Positions 1-7,149 of a stretch of DNA of 55,265 nucleotides are shown in pieces. Origin of the DNA: Deltaproteobacteria bacterium RIFCSPLOWO2_12_FULL_60_19 (lineage in GTDB: Bacteria > Desulfobacterota > Binatia > UBA9968); assembly GCA_001798595.1 (NCBI GenBank), contig MGSS01000094.1, positions 1-55,265 of the forward strand, in the 5' to 3' direction. Under the pieces are notes generated by a model, which ran no database searches, was not told where the DNA came from, and saw nothing but the letters and a program-made list of their open reading frames with translations. How positions within the stretch are numbered: the first letter of the stretch is position 1; each line of letters opens with the position of its first letter. The position numbers and the translations under genes are program-made.

Positions 1-2
1 AA

Positions 3-806
3 GATAAGCGCCCGTCGAGCGAGACGCCGCTCCATCTCGCCGTCTATCACGGGACCGACGCCAAGGCGGTCATTCATGCCCATCCGCCGATGGCGCTCAC
101 CTTCTCGCTTTCGCATGAGAGCTTTGTCCCGCTGAGCTTCGAGGAAAAATATACCATCGGCGAGGTCCCGATCGTGCCCCAGGAGACGCCGACCGTCACC
201 GAGACCGGAAAAGTCGTGGAGGAGTTGAGGCTGCGCCCGATCGTTATTCTCCGTGGGCACGGCACCGTTGCTTACGGCAAGGATTTGCAAGACGCCTTTC
301 TGCTGACCGACCTGCTGGAAGAGGCCGTGCACTGCAAGCTGATTCGCGACACGGGCGGAGCGCCGTCGGGGCCGGAGGAAAAGCAAGCTGCGAAGCCGCG
401 GCAAAAAGCGGCGCCGCAAAAAGGCGAAAGCTATCCGCTGTTTTCGCGCGAGCACATGGAAGCTTTGACCGCGAGCGCCAACGGCGACGCCGAGTTTCAA
501 CAGCGGGCAAGCGAAACGAATCTCACCACGACGCTCACGCTCAGGATGGCGGAGGGGACGACGCCCTGGACCGTCCGCTTCGAAAACGGCCGGATCGCCG
601 GCCTGGAGGCCGCCGACGGCGGCGACTTCGCCATCAGCGGAGCGCGGGAGTGGTGGGAGGCGGTCTTTCGCGGCCGCATTGATCCGTTTCTGGCGACCCA
701 GCAAGGCAAGCTTAAGCTCGAGCGCGGCGAGTTGTGGCAGCTTTCCAAGTGGTTCAAACCTTTCCAGCGGGCATTTGCGCTATGGCAAACAATACCAATC
801 CAGTAG
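3..806 (+). CDS. Class II aldolase/adducin-family protein fused to an SCP2 domain (5' end outside the window)
   Basis: The reading frame is open from the first bases, so the start lies upstream. The N-terminal half has the class II aldolase pattern: RPSSETPLH, then the zinc-binding VIHAHPP pair of histidines (bases 69-89), then a third histidine in LRGHGTVAYG. Such enzymes are zinc-dependent aldolases, decarboxylases or epimerases acting on small hydroxy acids or sugar phosphates. After a Lys/Ala/Pro-rich linker (about 350-430) the last 120 residues match an SCP2 lipid-binding fold: NLTTTLTLRM, PWTVRFENGRI, DPFLATQQGKLKLERG. The fusion is unusual and hints at a hydrophobic or CoA-bound substrate. 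It overlaps the next gene by 25 bases. The family call is firm; the substrate is unknown. Confidence 0.8.
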   Translation, partial: DKRPSSETPLHLAVYHGTDAKAVIHAHPPMALTFSLSHESFVPLSFEEKYTIGEVPIVPQETPTVTETGKVVEELRLRPIVILRGHGTVAYGKDLQDAFLLTDLLEEAVHCKLIRDTGGAPSGPEEKQAAKPRQKAAPQKGESYPLFSREHMEALTASANGDAEFQQRASETNLTTTLTLRMAEGTTPWTVRFENGRIAGLEAADGGDFAISGAREWWEAVFRGRIDPFLATQQGKLKLERGELWQLSKWFKPFQRAFALWQTIPIQ

Positions 807-2314
807 GGTTCTTTGCCGCGGAGGTTCTCGACCGGACCGCGGGAAACCAGCCGCAGAAAACCGCGATCGTCGCCAAGGAAGAAGAGCTGACGTTTGCGGC
901 GTTGAACCAACGGGTTCACGCCCTGGCGGGCCACCTGCAGATGGAAGGCATTCGTCAAGGTGATCGGGTCGGCGTGCTCCTGCCGAACTCCACCGCGATT
1001 CCACTCAGCTACTACGCCACGCAAAAGATCGGCGCCGTGACCGTCATTCTCGACGCGCGCTTGAAGGGCAAAGAGCTCCAGGGCGTTTTGCAGGACGCCG
1101 ATTTGAAGCTGTTCGTCGTGCACCAGCAGCTCTATCCCGAAGTCGAAGAAATCTTCAAAGCGATGGGGCCGATTCCCGTCTGGATCGCCGGCGGCGCGGG
1201 CGAGCGCAGCTTCGAGAAACGTTTCGCCCCGCCCGGACGCGACGCGACGTTGCCGCGTTTGAACGACGACGACGACGCGTTGATCCTTTACACCTCGGGA
1301 ACCACGGGCGAGCCTAAGGGCGTGGTGCTGAGTTACCGCAATCTCGCTCAGTATCCGATGGTCATGGGCGAAATGAATATAACGGCCTCGTCGACGATCC
1401 GCGGCTGCATTCTGCCGATGTCGCACATCGTCGGTCCGGTGGTGTGCAACGAGCTGGCGGAAAAGGGCTACACGCTGGTGATCTTCGATCAGATCAACCC
1501 GATCGCGCTTTTGGAGGGCATTCAGAAATACCGGGTGAATGTTTTCGAAAGCGTGCCGATCGTATTTCAGCTCCTGCTCGGAGTGAAAAACCTCGCCGCC
1601 TACGACACCACGAGCATGAAGATCGCGGCGATGATGGGCACGACCATCCCCTTGCCGCTGCTGCGCGCCTTTCAAGCGGCGCAACCGCATATCAAAGTGA
1701 TCCAGGGTTACGGGCTGACGGAAACTTCGCCGATGATCACGCTGGTTGAGCCGGATCGAGCCGAAACCAAAGTCGGAAGCATCGGGCGGGCGGTCCCCGG
1801 AGTCGAAGTGAGGATCGTCGGCGAGGACGACCGGGAGGTTCTCGGCGGCGAAGCCGGCGAGATCGTCACGCGCGGGCCGCATGTGATGAAGGGATACTTC
1901 CGCCGGCCCGACGCGACCGCGGAGCGCATCCGCGGCGGCTGGCTTTACACCGGCGACATCGGCCGCAAAGACGCCGACGGCTACTACTACCACCTCGGGC
2001 GGAAGGACGACATGATCATCACCGGCGGGCTTAACGTCTATCCGGCGGAAGTGGAAAATCTCATCTACAACTATCCGGGCGTGCAGGAAACGATCGTCTT
2101 CGCTATCCCCGACCCCAAGCGGGGCCATGTCATCGGCGCCGCGGTCGTCATCCGTCCGGGAGCCAGCGTCGTCGAAAAAGAATTGCTGGGCTTTTTAAGG
2201 TCGAACCTCCAGGGTTTCAAAGTGCCGCAGCGGATCGTCATCCGCGAAGCTCTGCCGCGTACCGCGACGGGCAAGACGATCCGCGACGCAGCGACGCTGC
2301 TCTCAACACCGTGA
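782..2314 (+). CDS. AMP-dependent acyl-CoA synthetase (class I adenylate-forming)
   Basis: This 510-residue protein would activate a carboxylic acid with ATP and transfer it to CoA. The core motifs are in order: the phosphate-binding loop YTSGTTGEPKG at residues 170-180, GYGLTETSP, the YTGDIG aspartate, KDDMIITGGLNVYPAEVE, and the C-terminal catalytic lysine in PRTATGKTIR. The ATG at 782 is chosen because the protein then begins MANNTNPVGFF; the frame stays open upstream, but only inside the preceding aldolase gene. The 25-base overlap with that gene suggests translational coupling and a shared pathway. Length is normal for short- to medium-chain or aryl acyl-CoA ligases. The substrate cannot be told from the sequence. 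Confidence 0.88.
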   Translation: MANNTNPVGFFAAEVLDRTAGNQPQKTAIVAKEEELTFAALNQRVHALAGHLQMEGIRQGDRVGVLLPNSTAIPLSYYATQKIGAVTVILDARLKGKELQGVLQDADLKLFVVHQQLYPEVEEIFKAMGPIPVWIAGGAGERSFEKRFAPPGRDATLPRLNDDDDALILYTSGTTGEPKGVVLSYRNLAQYPMVMGEMNITASSTIRGCILPMSHIVGPVVCNELAEKGYTLVIFDQINPIALLEGIQKYRVNVFESVPIVFQLLLGVKNLAAYDTTSMKIAAMMGTTIPLPLLRAFQAAQPHIKVIQGYGLTETSPMITLVEPDRAETKVGSIGRAVPGVEVRIVGEDDREVLGGEAGEIVTRGPHVMKGYFRRPDATAERIRGGWLYTGDIGRKDADGYYYHLGRKDDMIITGGLNVYPAEVENLIYNYPGVQETIVFAIPDPKRGHVIGAAVVIRPGASVVEKELLGFLRSNLQGFKVPQRIVIREALPRTATGKTIRDAATLLSTP

Positions 2315-2628
2315 GACGGACAAAGAAAAAGACTTTGACGGAAGGCGAGAAAATTCTCGACCGCGTCAAGCGCGTCGGAATGATCATTCTCGGCGTTTCG
2401 GAGAACCGCAACTGGATCGAGTTGCTCTACGAGGGCGATCTCGCGCACGCCAAGAGGATAGAGCTGCCCGGCGCCTCCCAAATCCTGGTCGAGGAGATTC
2501 CCCACAAAACGACGGTTTACGAACACCCGCGCACGATGATCTATCTTGACGGCCCCTGTGACATCGAGATTTGCCGGGAGGGGAACCAGATCGTCGTGAG
2601 AGGACAGAAGGTAGAGCCGGCGGCCTAG
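2311..2628 (+). CDS. Small conserved-looking hypothetical protein
   Basis: A 105-residue protein starting with GTG, whose first four bases overlap the stop of the acyl-CoA synthetase (GTGA), so it is very likely cotranslated with it. It begins with a basic stretch (MRRTKKKTLTEGEK) and then alternates short strand-like segments, for example GMIILGV and TVYEHPRTMIYLDG. There is no signal peptide, membrane segment or metal motif. I do not recognise the family. The position suggests an accessory role to the aldolase/acyl-CoA ligase unit. Its stop overlaps the convergent ATPase gene by four bases. Confidence 0.55.
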   Translation: MRRTKKKTLTEGEKILDRVKRVGMIILGVSENRNWIELLYEGDLAHAKRIELPGASQILVEEIPHKTTVYEHPRTMIYLDGPCDIEICREGNQIVVRGQKVEPAA

Positions 2629-3539
2629 ACTGCAGGCTCGGTAAATTTCGCCAGCGCCGGCGAGAACTCGAACTGCAGTGTCGCTTTTTCTCCGCCGCGG
2701 TTTTTCACGATGTGGAGCGTCACCGCTCGCTTGGGTTCGGTAAACTGCCTGGTCCGCTCCGCGTCCTTTTCCATGACCATGATCGTGGTCGCGCCGGCCA
2801 CTCTCTCCGCCCATCCCGCCGGCTGGATTTTAGCCGAAGCCGAAGCCGTGAGAGCCGGCCAGGTCGCAAGCAGCGGAATGTCGAGTCTCATGGCCAGCTC
2901 TTCGAGCCGCTCGGCGACGAGCGGAAGACGGGCTTCGACGGAAAAACCGCGCTCTCCGAGTCGTTGAGCGTCATCGATGACAACGCACGCGCGGGCAGAC
3001 CCTTTGATTGATACGACGGCCCGGGTGCGGTCCTCGATGTCGCGCAGAGTTGTGCGATGGTCGCACTCGAACAGATAAAGCAGATCGAGCCAGCCCTTCG
3101 CGTCTTCCGCCACCCGGTTGAGCTTCTCCCAGCTTGCGGGCATCTCTTCGGCCTCGGCCATTTGCCGCTTAGGCGCCCCGTATGAGTGGAACAGATATCC
3201 CGCCCCGCGGCGAATCTCTCGCGTCTCAAGCCCGCTCAAGCGCGCCAGCGTTCGCATTCTCAGATCGTCGCTCTTTTCGGAAGACGCAAAGAAGAGGCCG
3301 GGCACCGAGTTTTGCTGCGCGATTTGATCTAGAAGTTGTCCGGCGAATGCCGTCTTGCCGCAGCCCGGCGGGCCGATGAGCAGAGTGAGGCCCGGAAGCA
3401 GTCCGTTCAAAACGGCGCTGAGCTTAGGAAACCCGGTCTCCCATCCGGCGATCTCTTTGACCTCCTGCACACTTTGCAGGCGAGCGAGAAAAGAACCCAG
3501 CTCCTCACCCTCGGAGATCGGGCGTTTCTTGTCGGCCAT
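2625..3539 (-). CDS. Stand-alone RecA/DnaB-like P-loop ATPase
   Basis: About 304 residues, made of a single RecA-fold ATPase core. A Walker A motif LLIGPPGCGKTAFAGQLL lies about 60 residues in, followed by GLFFASSEKSDDLRMRTLARLSG, which resembles the strand after the P-loop in the replicative helicase DnaB. The Walker B strand is ACVVIDDAQRL. The N-terminal primase-binding domain of DnaB and a KaiC-type duplication are both absent. The ATG at 3539 (MADKKRP) is preferred; the frame extends to a TTG at 3614 but through repeat-like intergenic DNA. It lies downstream of the toxin-antitoxin pair on the same strand. Its role could be plasmid- or phage-derived replication, or regulation; this is unresolved. 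Confidence 0.65.
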   Translation of the reverse strand: MADKKRPISEGEELGSFLARLQSVQEVKEIAGWETGFPKLSAVLNGLLPGLTLLIGPPGCGKTAFAGQLLDQIAQQNSVPGLFFASSEKSDDLRMRTLARLSGLETREIRRGAGYLFHSYGAPKRQMAEAEEMPASWEKLNRVAEDAKGWLDLLYLFECDHRTTLRDIEDRTRAVVSIKGSARACVVIDDAQRLGERGFSVEARLPLVAERLEELAMRLDIPLLATWPALTASASAKIQPAGWAERVAGATTIMVMEKDAERTRQFTEPKRAVTLHIVKNRGGEKATLQFEFSPALAKFTEPAV

Positions 3540-3675
3540 CGCAGAGGAGATTACTGATTTTGCGCGAACGAGGCAAGGCGGGGTTGGCTCGTCGTAGTTT
3601 TTCGACCGGCTCAACGCGAAGGGTGAGGCGCATGGTTTGTCCGCGGCGCCTCCGCCCTGTGGTTCGACCCATGAC

Positions 3676-4002
3676 TCACAAGCGGAACTTTTCGTTCCAC
3701 AGCGCTCTCACCCGATCGAAATCCTCGCGGGCCAATCTTCCGATACGGAGTCTGAGGAGGGGCTTTTCCACCGTAACCAGGCGCGACAGCCGGATGGTAG
3801 ACGGTTTTTCCAGACCGGCTTCCTGCCAGTTGGCCACCGGCAGGTCGAGAAAGCCGCGATGGGGAACAGAGGTGATTCGACAGACTAGGCAATCAGGACC
3901 AAGGTCCATCAAAACGAGAACAGGTCTGGCCTTGGCCGCTTGCCCGGAGGTGAAGGGGAAAACGCAGACATACACTTCGCCGAGCTCAACGGTACTTGTC
4001 AT
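3676..4002 (-). CDS. MazF/PemK-family toxin (type II toxin-antitoxin)
   Basis: A 108-residue protein with the family's opening signature: GEVYVCVFPFTSGQAAKARPVLVL, meaning the strand before the loop, then the R-P-V-L core. It ends with LRLRIGRLAREDFDRVRALW, the usual final helix. The family cleaves RNA at short motifs or poisons gyrase. The start at 4002 (MTSTVELGEV) overlaps the antitoxin gene by 17 bases, the arrangement expected for translational coupling; an in-frame ATG at 4029 would give a longer overlap. It shares the promoter at 4208-4236. No frameshift is visible, so it looks active. Confidence 0.8.
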   Translation of the reverse strand: MTSTVELGEVYVCVFPFTSGQAAKARPVLVLMDLGPDCLVCRITSVPHRGFLDLPVANWQEAGLEKPSTIRLSRLVTVEKPLLRLRIGRLAREDFDRVRALWNEKFRL

Positions 4003-4201
4003 AGACTGCGTCTTCGTCTGAATCATCACTCAGAAACTGCTCATAGCTCGCCTTGCGCCATGCGGTGTCCTCGGGGTCCATGTTCACAAAGACCACAATG
4101 GTCGCCTTTCCCTTTGACGGCAAGGCTGTGGCAATTTCCGGAGGTATGCTCAGAGTGTGACCGCCAGTCAGTTCTGTTTCAAATTCTATCGTTTTAGTCA
4201 T
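3986..4201 (-). CDS. Antitoxin partner of the MazF/PemK toxin
   Basis: A 71-residue acidic protein directly upstream of, and overlapping, the toxin gene. The N-terminal half (FETELTGGHTLSIPPEIATALP) looks like a swapped-hairpin, AbrB-type DNA-binding region. The C-terminal half is acidic (MDPEDTAW, FLSDDSDEDAVYDKYR) and would be the toxin-binding, proteolysis-prone tail. Such antitoxins bind their own promoter. The ATG at 4201 lies about where transcription from the strong promoter upstream should begin, so the message may be leaderless. Antitoxin identity rests mainly on size, composition and partner. Confidence 0.7.
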   Translation of the reverse strand: MTKTIEFETELTGGHTLSIPPEIATALPSKGKATIVVFVNMDPEDTAWRKASYEQFLSDDSDEDAVYDKYR

Positions 4202-4207
4202 GATTTC

Positions 4208-4236
4208 ATCGTACCCGGCGAGGATAACGCTGTCAA
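4208..4236 (-). promoter_or_regulatory. Sigma-70-type promoter of the toxin-antitoxin pair
   Basis: On the minus strand there is a perfect -35 box TTGACA (4236-4231), a 17-base spacer and a -10 box TACGAT (4213-4208, 4 of 6 to consensus). Initiation about seven bases after the -10 would fall at or within a base or two of the antitoxin ATG at 4201, leaving no room for a ribosome binding site. Confidence 0.6.
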
Positions 4237-4322
4237 TACGGTGATTCTTTAGTCGAACGCGGCGGCGGGTGAACCGCCGGACCCGAAGCGCGCTTGCGCG
4301 CTGAGAGAACGACCGGCTTCAC

Positions 4323-4465
4323 CGGGAGCGCGCGAATTTGCTGTAGGACATCCTCCCAAGGAATGCCCTCAGGCCCTGAGCGTTAGAGGTCAGCCAATCG
4401 CCGGTCCAATTCATCTCGTTGCCGATCGGTTGAGCGGCAAAGCCTCCGGCGACTCACTGACCCAT
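4323..4465 (-). pseudogene. Broken addiction-module antitoxin (Unstab_antitox-like)
   Basis: Reading the minus strand gives WVSESPEALPL, then after a one-base frame change DRQRDELDRRLADL, an in-frame TAA, and in the same frame RSGPEGIPWEDVLQQIRAL. These are the pieces, in the right order, of the short putative addiction-module antitoxin family that ends in GIPWEEVxxRIR. One frameshift and one stop make it a pseudogene. The N-terminal part is replaced by an intergenic repeat-like stretch (about 4466-4515). No matching RelE-like toxin is seen beside it. Confidence 0.55.
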
Positions 4466-4519
4466 TCGACTAAGCTCACCCATCGACGGGCTCAGGGTGA
4501 CCCTGAGTTTATCCCCATC

Positions 4520-4772
4520 TGACAACAGGGTCGGCACTCTCAATTCGCAAGTTACGAGGCTCTGTATGGGTTCCCGGCTGGTACGGCCTGTGAGTTTGCG
4601 ATCCTCCGCTCTGCGTGCCCTTTCTCTTACCTCCTTCCCTTTGTACTGGAGTTTTCTCGATCCGCTTAGCCTTGAGAGTCGCCTCTCAAAACCGGATCTT
4701 CGCTAACGGGGTGAACCGATAATTCCCCGCACCGGACTTCAACCGGTTAGTTGCTCCGCTTCCGCGGCGCAC
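4520..4772 (-). mobile_element. Possible 5' fragment of a group II intron
   Basis: From 4772 the minus strand starts GTGCG, the group II intron 5' consensus. It is followed by a CCGC/GCGG hairpin and the stretch AACTAACCGGTTGAAGTCC with its CCGGT partner, which resembles domain I of bacterial introns as I remember them. Further on are AAGGCTAAGCGGATCGAGAA and an AAGGGAAGGAGG stretch. No reverse transcriptase reading frame and no recognisable domain V follow; the element would be a truncated relic. This is pattern memory, not a covariance-model hit. Confidence 0.3.
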
Positions 4773-4836
4773 TGTCAGACTTGCCTAACTTGAATGAGGC
4801 TACCTGTTTTATTTCTCTAATTGCTCTCAGGGATTT

Positions 4837-4990
4837 TTATTGCGGAACGACGACGCCCCAGAGCTCTTTGAGAAAGCCACTCTTATCCAGATTCTCGGCG
4901 AAGCTGTTGTCGATAATCTCCGACGCCTTTTTCTTGACGTTCGTGCCCTGCTCGCGCGCGACCTCAAGGCCTCTCCGGAATTGACGCCCC
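4837..4990 (-). pseudogene. C-terminal remnant of a solute-binding protein
   Basis: The minus strand encodes LEVAREQGTNVKKKASEIID, NSFAENLDKSGFLKELWG and VVVPQ followed by TAA at 4837-4839. The KSGFLKELWG ending resembles the tail of NMT1/TauA-type ABC substrate-binding proteins, of which this window has two complete copies elsewhere. No matching N-terminal part exists: the upstream DNA is the VOC gene on the other strand. With the intron and antitoxin fragments it marks a decayed segment. Confidence 0.35.
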
Positions 4991-5030
4991 GGTGCGGATC
5001 GAGTAATGATCGCGCGGGAAGGAGAACGCC

Positions 5031-5402
5031 ATGGCTCAAATCAAGCACATCGCTATACGGACGGCGGATCCGGAGAAAACCGCGGCCTTTTATCAGGAAG
5101 CCTTCGGCCTAAAGAAGGTCGGGTTGGGACGAAACGGTATTTATCTGTCGGACGGCCACATCAATCTCGCGATCCTGAAAGGCGGCGGCAAGCTCGGGAT
5201 CGAACATTTGGGTTTTCAGGTGGAAGACGTGGACGGCGCGCTCGATAAGGTCAATCGGCTGGGCGGAAAGTCTCTGACGGAGCGAGTCAACGTCACGCCA
5301 ACGGATGCGTCCAATCCGCAGTCTTATTACGAGATCAAGTGCCTCGGTCCCGATGAGCAGATCATTGACGTGTCAGGCTCAGGCTGGGTCGGCACGGACT
5401 AG
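5031..5402 (+). CDS. VOC/glyoxalase-superfamily protein
   Basis: A 123-residue single-domain protein with one vicinal-oxygen-chelate module. It opens MAQIKHIAIRTADPEKTAAF (metal-ligand His in IKHIAI) and continues YLSDGHINLAIL, GIEHLGFQVEDVDGA and YYEIKCLGPDEQIIDV, which carries the usual terminal Glu ligand. The family includes glyoxalases, extradiol dioxygenases, epimerases and resistance proteins; this length fits a homodimeric lyase, isomerase or dioxygenase. A good ribosome binding site (GGAAGGAG, 5016-5024) precedes the ATG. It stands alone, so the substrate is unknown. Confidence 0.75.
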   Translation: MAQIKHIAIRTADPEKTAAFYQEAFGLKKVGLGRNGIYLSDGHINLAILKGGGKLGIEHLGFQVEDVDGALDKVNRLGGKSLTERVNVTPTDASNPQSYYEIKCLGPDEQIIDVSGSGWVGTD

Positions 5403-5436
5403 CCAAGCCTCGATCAACCGCCGTGGGCGAAAGCGC

Positions 5437-6507
5437 CTATATCGGTGAATCTTGCTTGGGAGATGCCCCCGAGGATGAGGCTGCCCTGCGCGTCTTGAGC
5501 TGCCTGCGCAACGCTCTTTGACGCGCCATCCGCGGCTCTCTTCCGTCGCGGTAAAAGCCGAGCCAGTTCCACTGATCCGGATAGCGTCTGACCGCGGCTT
5601 CCAGGTGTTGCGTAAACAGCGCGGTGTTGGCGGCCACGTTTTGCTCCCGGTCGCCGCGATCGATAAGCTCGATGCGGGGCCCGATGCGGAGCGTGAGACG
5701 CCCTCGGTCGTCGCGCGTCGCGAACATCGGCAGGGTTGCGGCGCCGGTTCTGAGCGCGAGCGTCGCCGGCCCGCGCGGCACGGGAGAGCGGCGGCCGAAA
5801 AAATCCACTTCGATACCCTCGGACTTAAACTCGTCGGCGACGACCAGAACGATGCCGTTGGCCCGAATCGCTTTCAAAATTCCCCGCACGGCTTCACTCC
5901 GGGGCTTGGCGGAGATCGTCTTGATTCCGAGCTGAGCTCTATAATCGTCGATCAGCCGGGCGAAGCGCCGGTCTCCTGGGTGCTTCACCACGACGCTGAA
6001 GGAATAACCCGCCGCGGCGAGCCGGGCGCCGATCATGGTAAAATTTCCGAGATGGGCGCTGAGCGCGATGACCCCCTTGCCGGCGGCGAGCGCCCGTTGC
6101 AAGTGCTCCTCTCCCTCGAGCGCGACGCGGGAGACGATTTCGGCCTTGGAGGCATGCATCATCCAAAGGGTTTCCAAAAGCCCCTTGGAGAAATTCGTCC
6201 AAATCCTTCGGACCAAAGCCTGCCGCTGCTCAGGGAAAGGAAACTCGCCGGCCATCGCCACCGCGATATTCTCTTCCATCCGGATACGGTATTTCCGCAG
6301 CAGGACGAAGGTCGTTTTTTCGGCAGCCGCGGTAAAAAGGTTCACCAGGCTCGGAGAAGTCCGCGGCAGTACACGCACAAAACCTCTCAGGCAGTATTCC
6401 CCCACGCGGTAGCGCAACCATTGAAGCGCCGCCTGCGCGAGCCTTCGGGAAAGGCGTAAAAGCCTCCTCGGGCGAAAGCGCCTTTTCCGTTTTTTTTTCT
6501 TGGCCAT
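5437..6507 (-). CDS. LpxL/HtrB-like lipid A acyltransferase family protein
   Basis: A 356-residue protein with a strongly basic start (MAKKKKRKRRFRPRRLLRL) and the layout of lysophospholipid/Kdo acyltransferases. The catalytic region is ALSAHLGNFTMIG near residue 150, followed by VVKHPGDRRF, IRANGIVLVVADEF and FFGRRSPVPRGPATLALRTG, a set typical of LpxL. LpxL usually has H-x-x-N-W-E; here the final position is Thr, which could lower or change activity. It would add a late acyl chain to lipid A at the inner membrane. The C-terminal 40 residues are basic and disordered-looking. The position after an Rrf2 operon is probably coincidental, since a terminator lies between. Confidence 0.75.
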   Translation of the reverse strand: MAKKKKRKRRFRPRRLLRLSRRLAQAALQWLRYRVGEYCLRGFVRVLPRTSPSLVNLFTAAAEKTTFVLLRKYRIRMEENIAVAMAGEFPFPEQRQALVRRIWTNFSKGLLETLWMMHASKAEIVSRVALEGEEHLQRALAAGKGVIALSAHLGNFTMIGARLAAAGYSFSVVVKHPGDRRFARLIDDYRAQLGIKTISAKPRSEAVRGILKAIRANGIVLVVADEFKSEGIEVDFFGRRSPVPRGPATLALRTGAATLPMFATRDDRGRLTLRIGPRIELIDRGDREQNVAANTALFTQHLEAAVRRYPDQWNWLGFYRDGREPRMARQRALRRQLKTRRAASSSGASPKQDSPI

Positions 6508-6562
6508 CGAAACCGCTCGAAATTTTTATACACTCTTTCCGGCCGGCACGGCAAGCGAACTG

Positions 6563-6603
6563 GAAAAATAAAAAGGCGGTGGCCCCAACGGCCCACCGCC
6601 CCC
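6563..6603 (-). terminator. Rho-independent terminator after the iron-sulfur operon
   Basis: On the minus strand a GC stem (GGCGGTGG at 6600-6593 pairing with CCACCGCC at 6582-6575) is followed directly by TTTTTATTTTT. It lies 24 bases after the stop of the last gene of the operon, as expected of an intrinsic terminator. Confidence 0.75.
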
Positions 6604-6626
6604 GCATCGAACGCGACGCCGAAGAG

Positions 6627-7085
6627 CTAACGACTCGCCGCTTTGAGCAACCGCTGGCCGGTTTCGCTTGGCGACGCAACCGGGCTATGCTCTTTAATCT
6701 CCCTCGGCGCCAGACGATAGACCTTGGCCTGGGGCCGCGCCTGAAGCTTGGCCGCTTTCCACCGCATCAACCCATCGCGGACATACTGCGGGTTAAAGCC
6801 CAACATCTCGCAGATGTTCTCAAAGGAAAAAAGCCAGTCGGCGTTTTCCTCCTCGATCCATTCCGCCGCGTCGCGGAACAGCGTCTTCCCCTTGCCGTCG
6901 CGCGCGTGGATATACTTTTGGAAGCATGCGATCGCGTCCTCCAGGACGGCGAGCATCAAGCGCTTCTCCGGCTCCAGATGCGTCTTGCGACGAAAAGTAT
7001 CCAGATATTGATCCGGGAGCAGCGTGTCCGTCTGAAACAACGACGACACTTTTTCTTCCACGCTCAGACCCTTTTCCTGCATCAT
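6627..7085 (-). CDS. Hypothetical protein at the end of the iron-sulfur operon
   Basis: A 152-residue soluble protein. The ATG at 7085 is chosen for its excellent ribosome binding site (AGGGAGGT, spaced seven bases). The body is helical and acidic-basic mixed: KRLMLAVLEDAIACFQKYIH, RDGKGKTLFRDAAEWIEEE and LFSFENICEMLGFNPQYVRD. The last segment looks like a helix-turn-helix-sized unit, but no named domain is clear. It follows the Rrf2 gene after 64 bases and precedes the terminator, so it is probably the last cistron of the operon. I do not recognise a function. Confidence 0.6.
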   Translation of the reverse strand: MMQEKGLSVEEKVSSLFQTDTLLPDQYLDTFRRKTHLEPEKRLMLAVLEDAIACFQKYIHARDGKGKTLFRDAAEWIEEENADWLFSFENICEMLGFNPQYVRDGLMRWKAAKLQARPQAKVYRLAPREIKEHSPVASPSETGQRLLKAASR

Positions 7086-7149
7086 AAAAACTACCTCCCT
7101 ATCGGGTGCGGCCTGCATGCGGGTTAGACGGCCCGCGACGTTTTTGTCT

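Noticed and set aside
497-2128. Long minus-strand frame (543 codons) opposite the acyl-CoA synthetase
   Set aside because: It is an antisense shadow caused by high GC at third codon positions; no family is recognisable, and the plus strand has complete adenylation motifs.
3599-3640. Inverted TCGACCGGCTCAACGCGAAG stretch near 3.6 kb as another copy of the palindromic repeat
   Set aside because: It lacks the CCGCCTGG arms and the conserved loop; it looks like a different short dispersed intergenic sequence, similar to the one at about 4480-4510.
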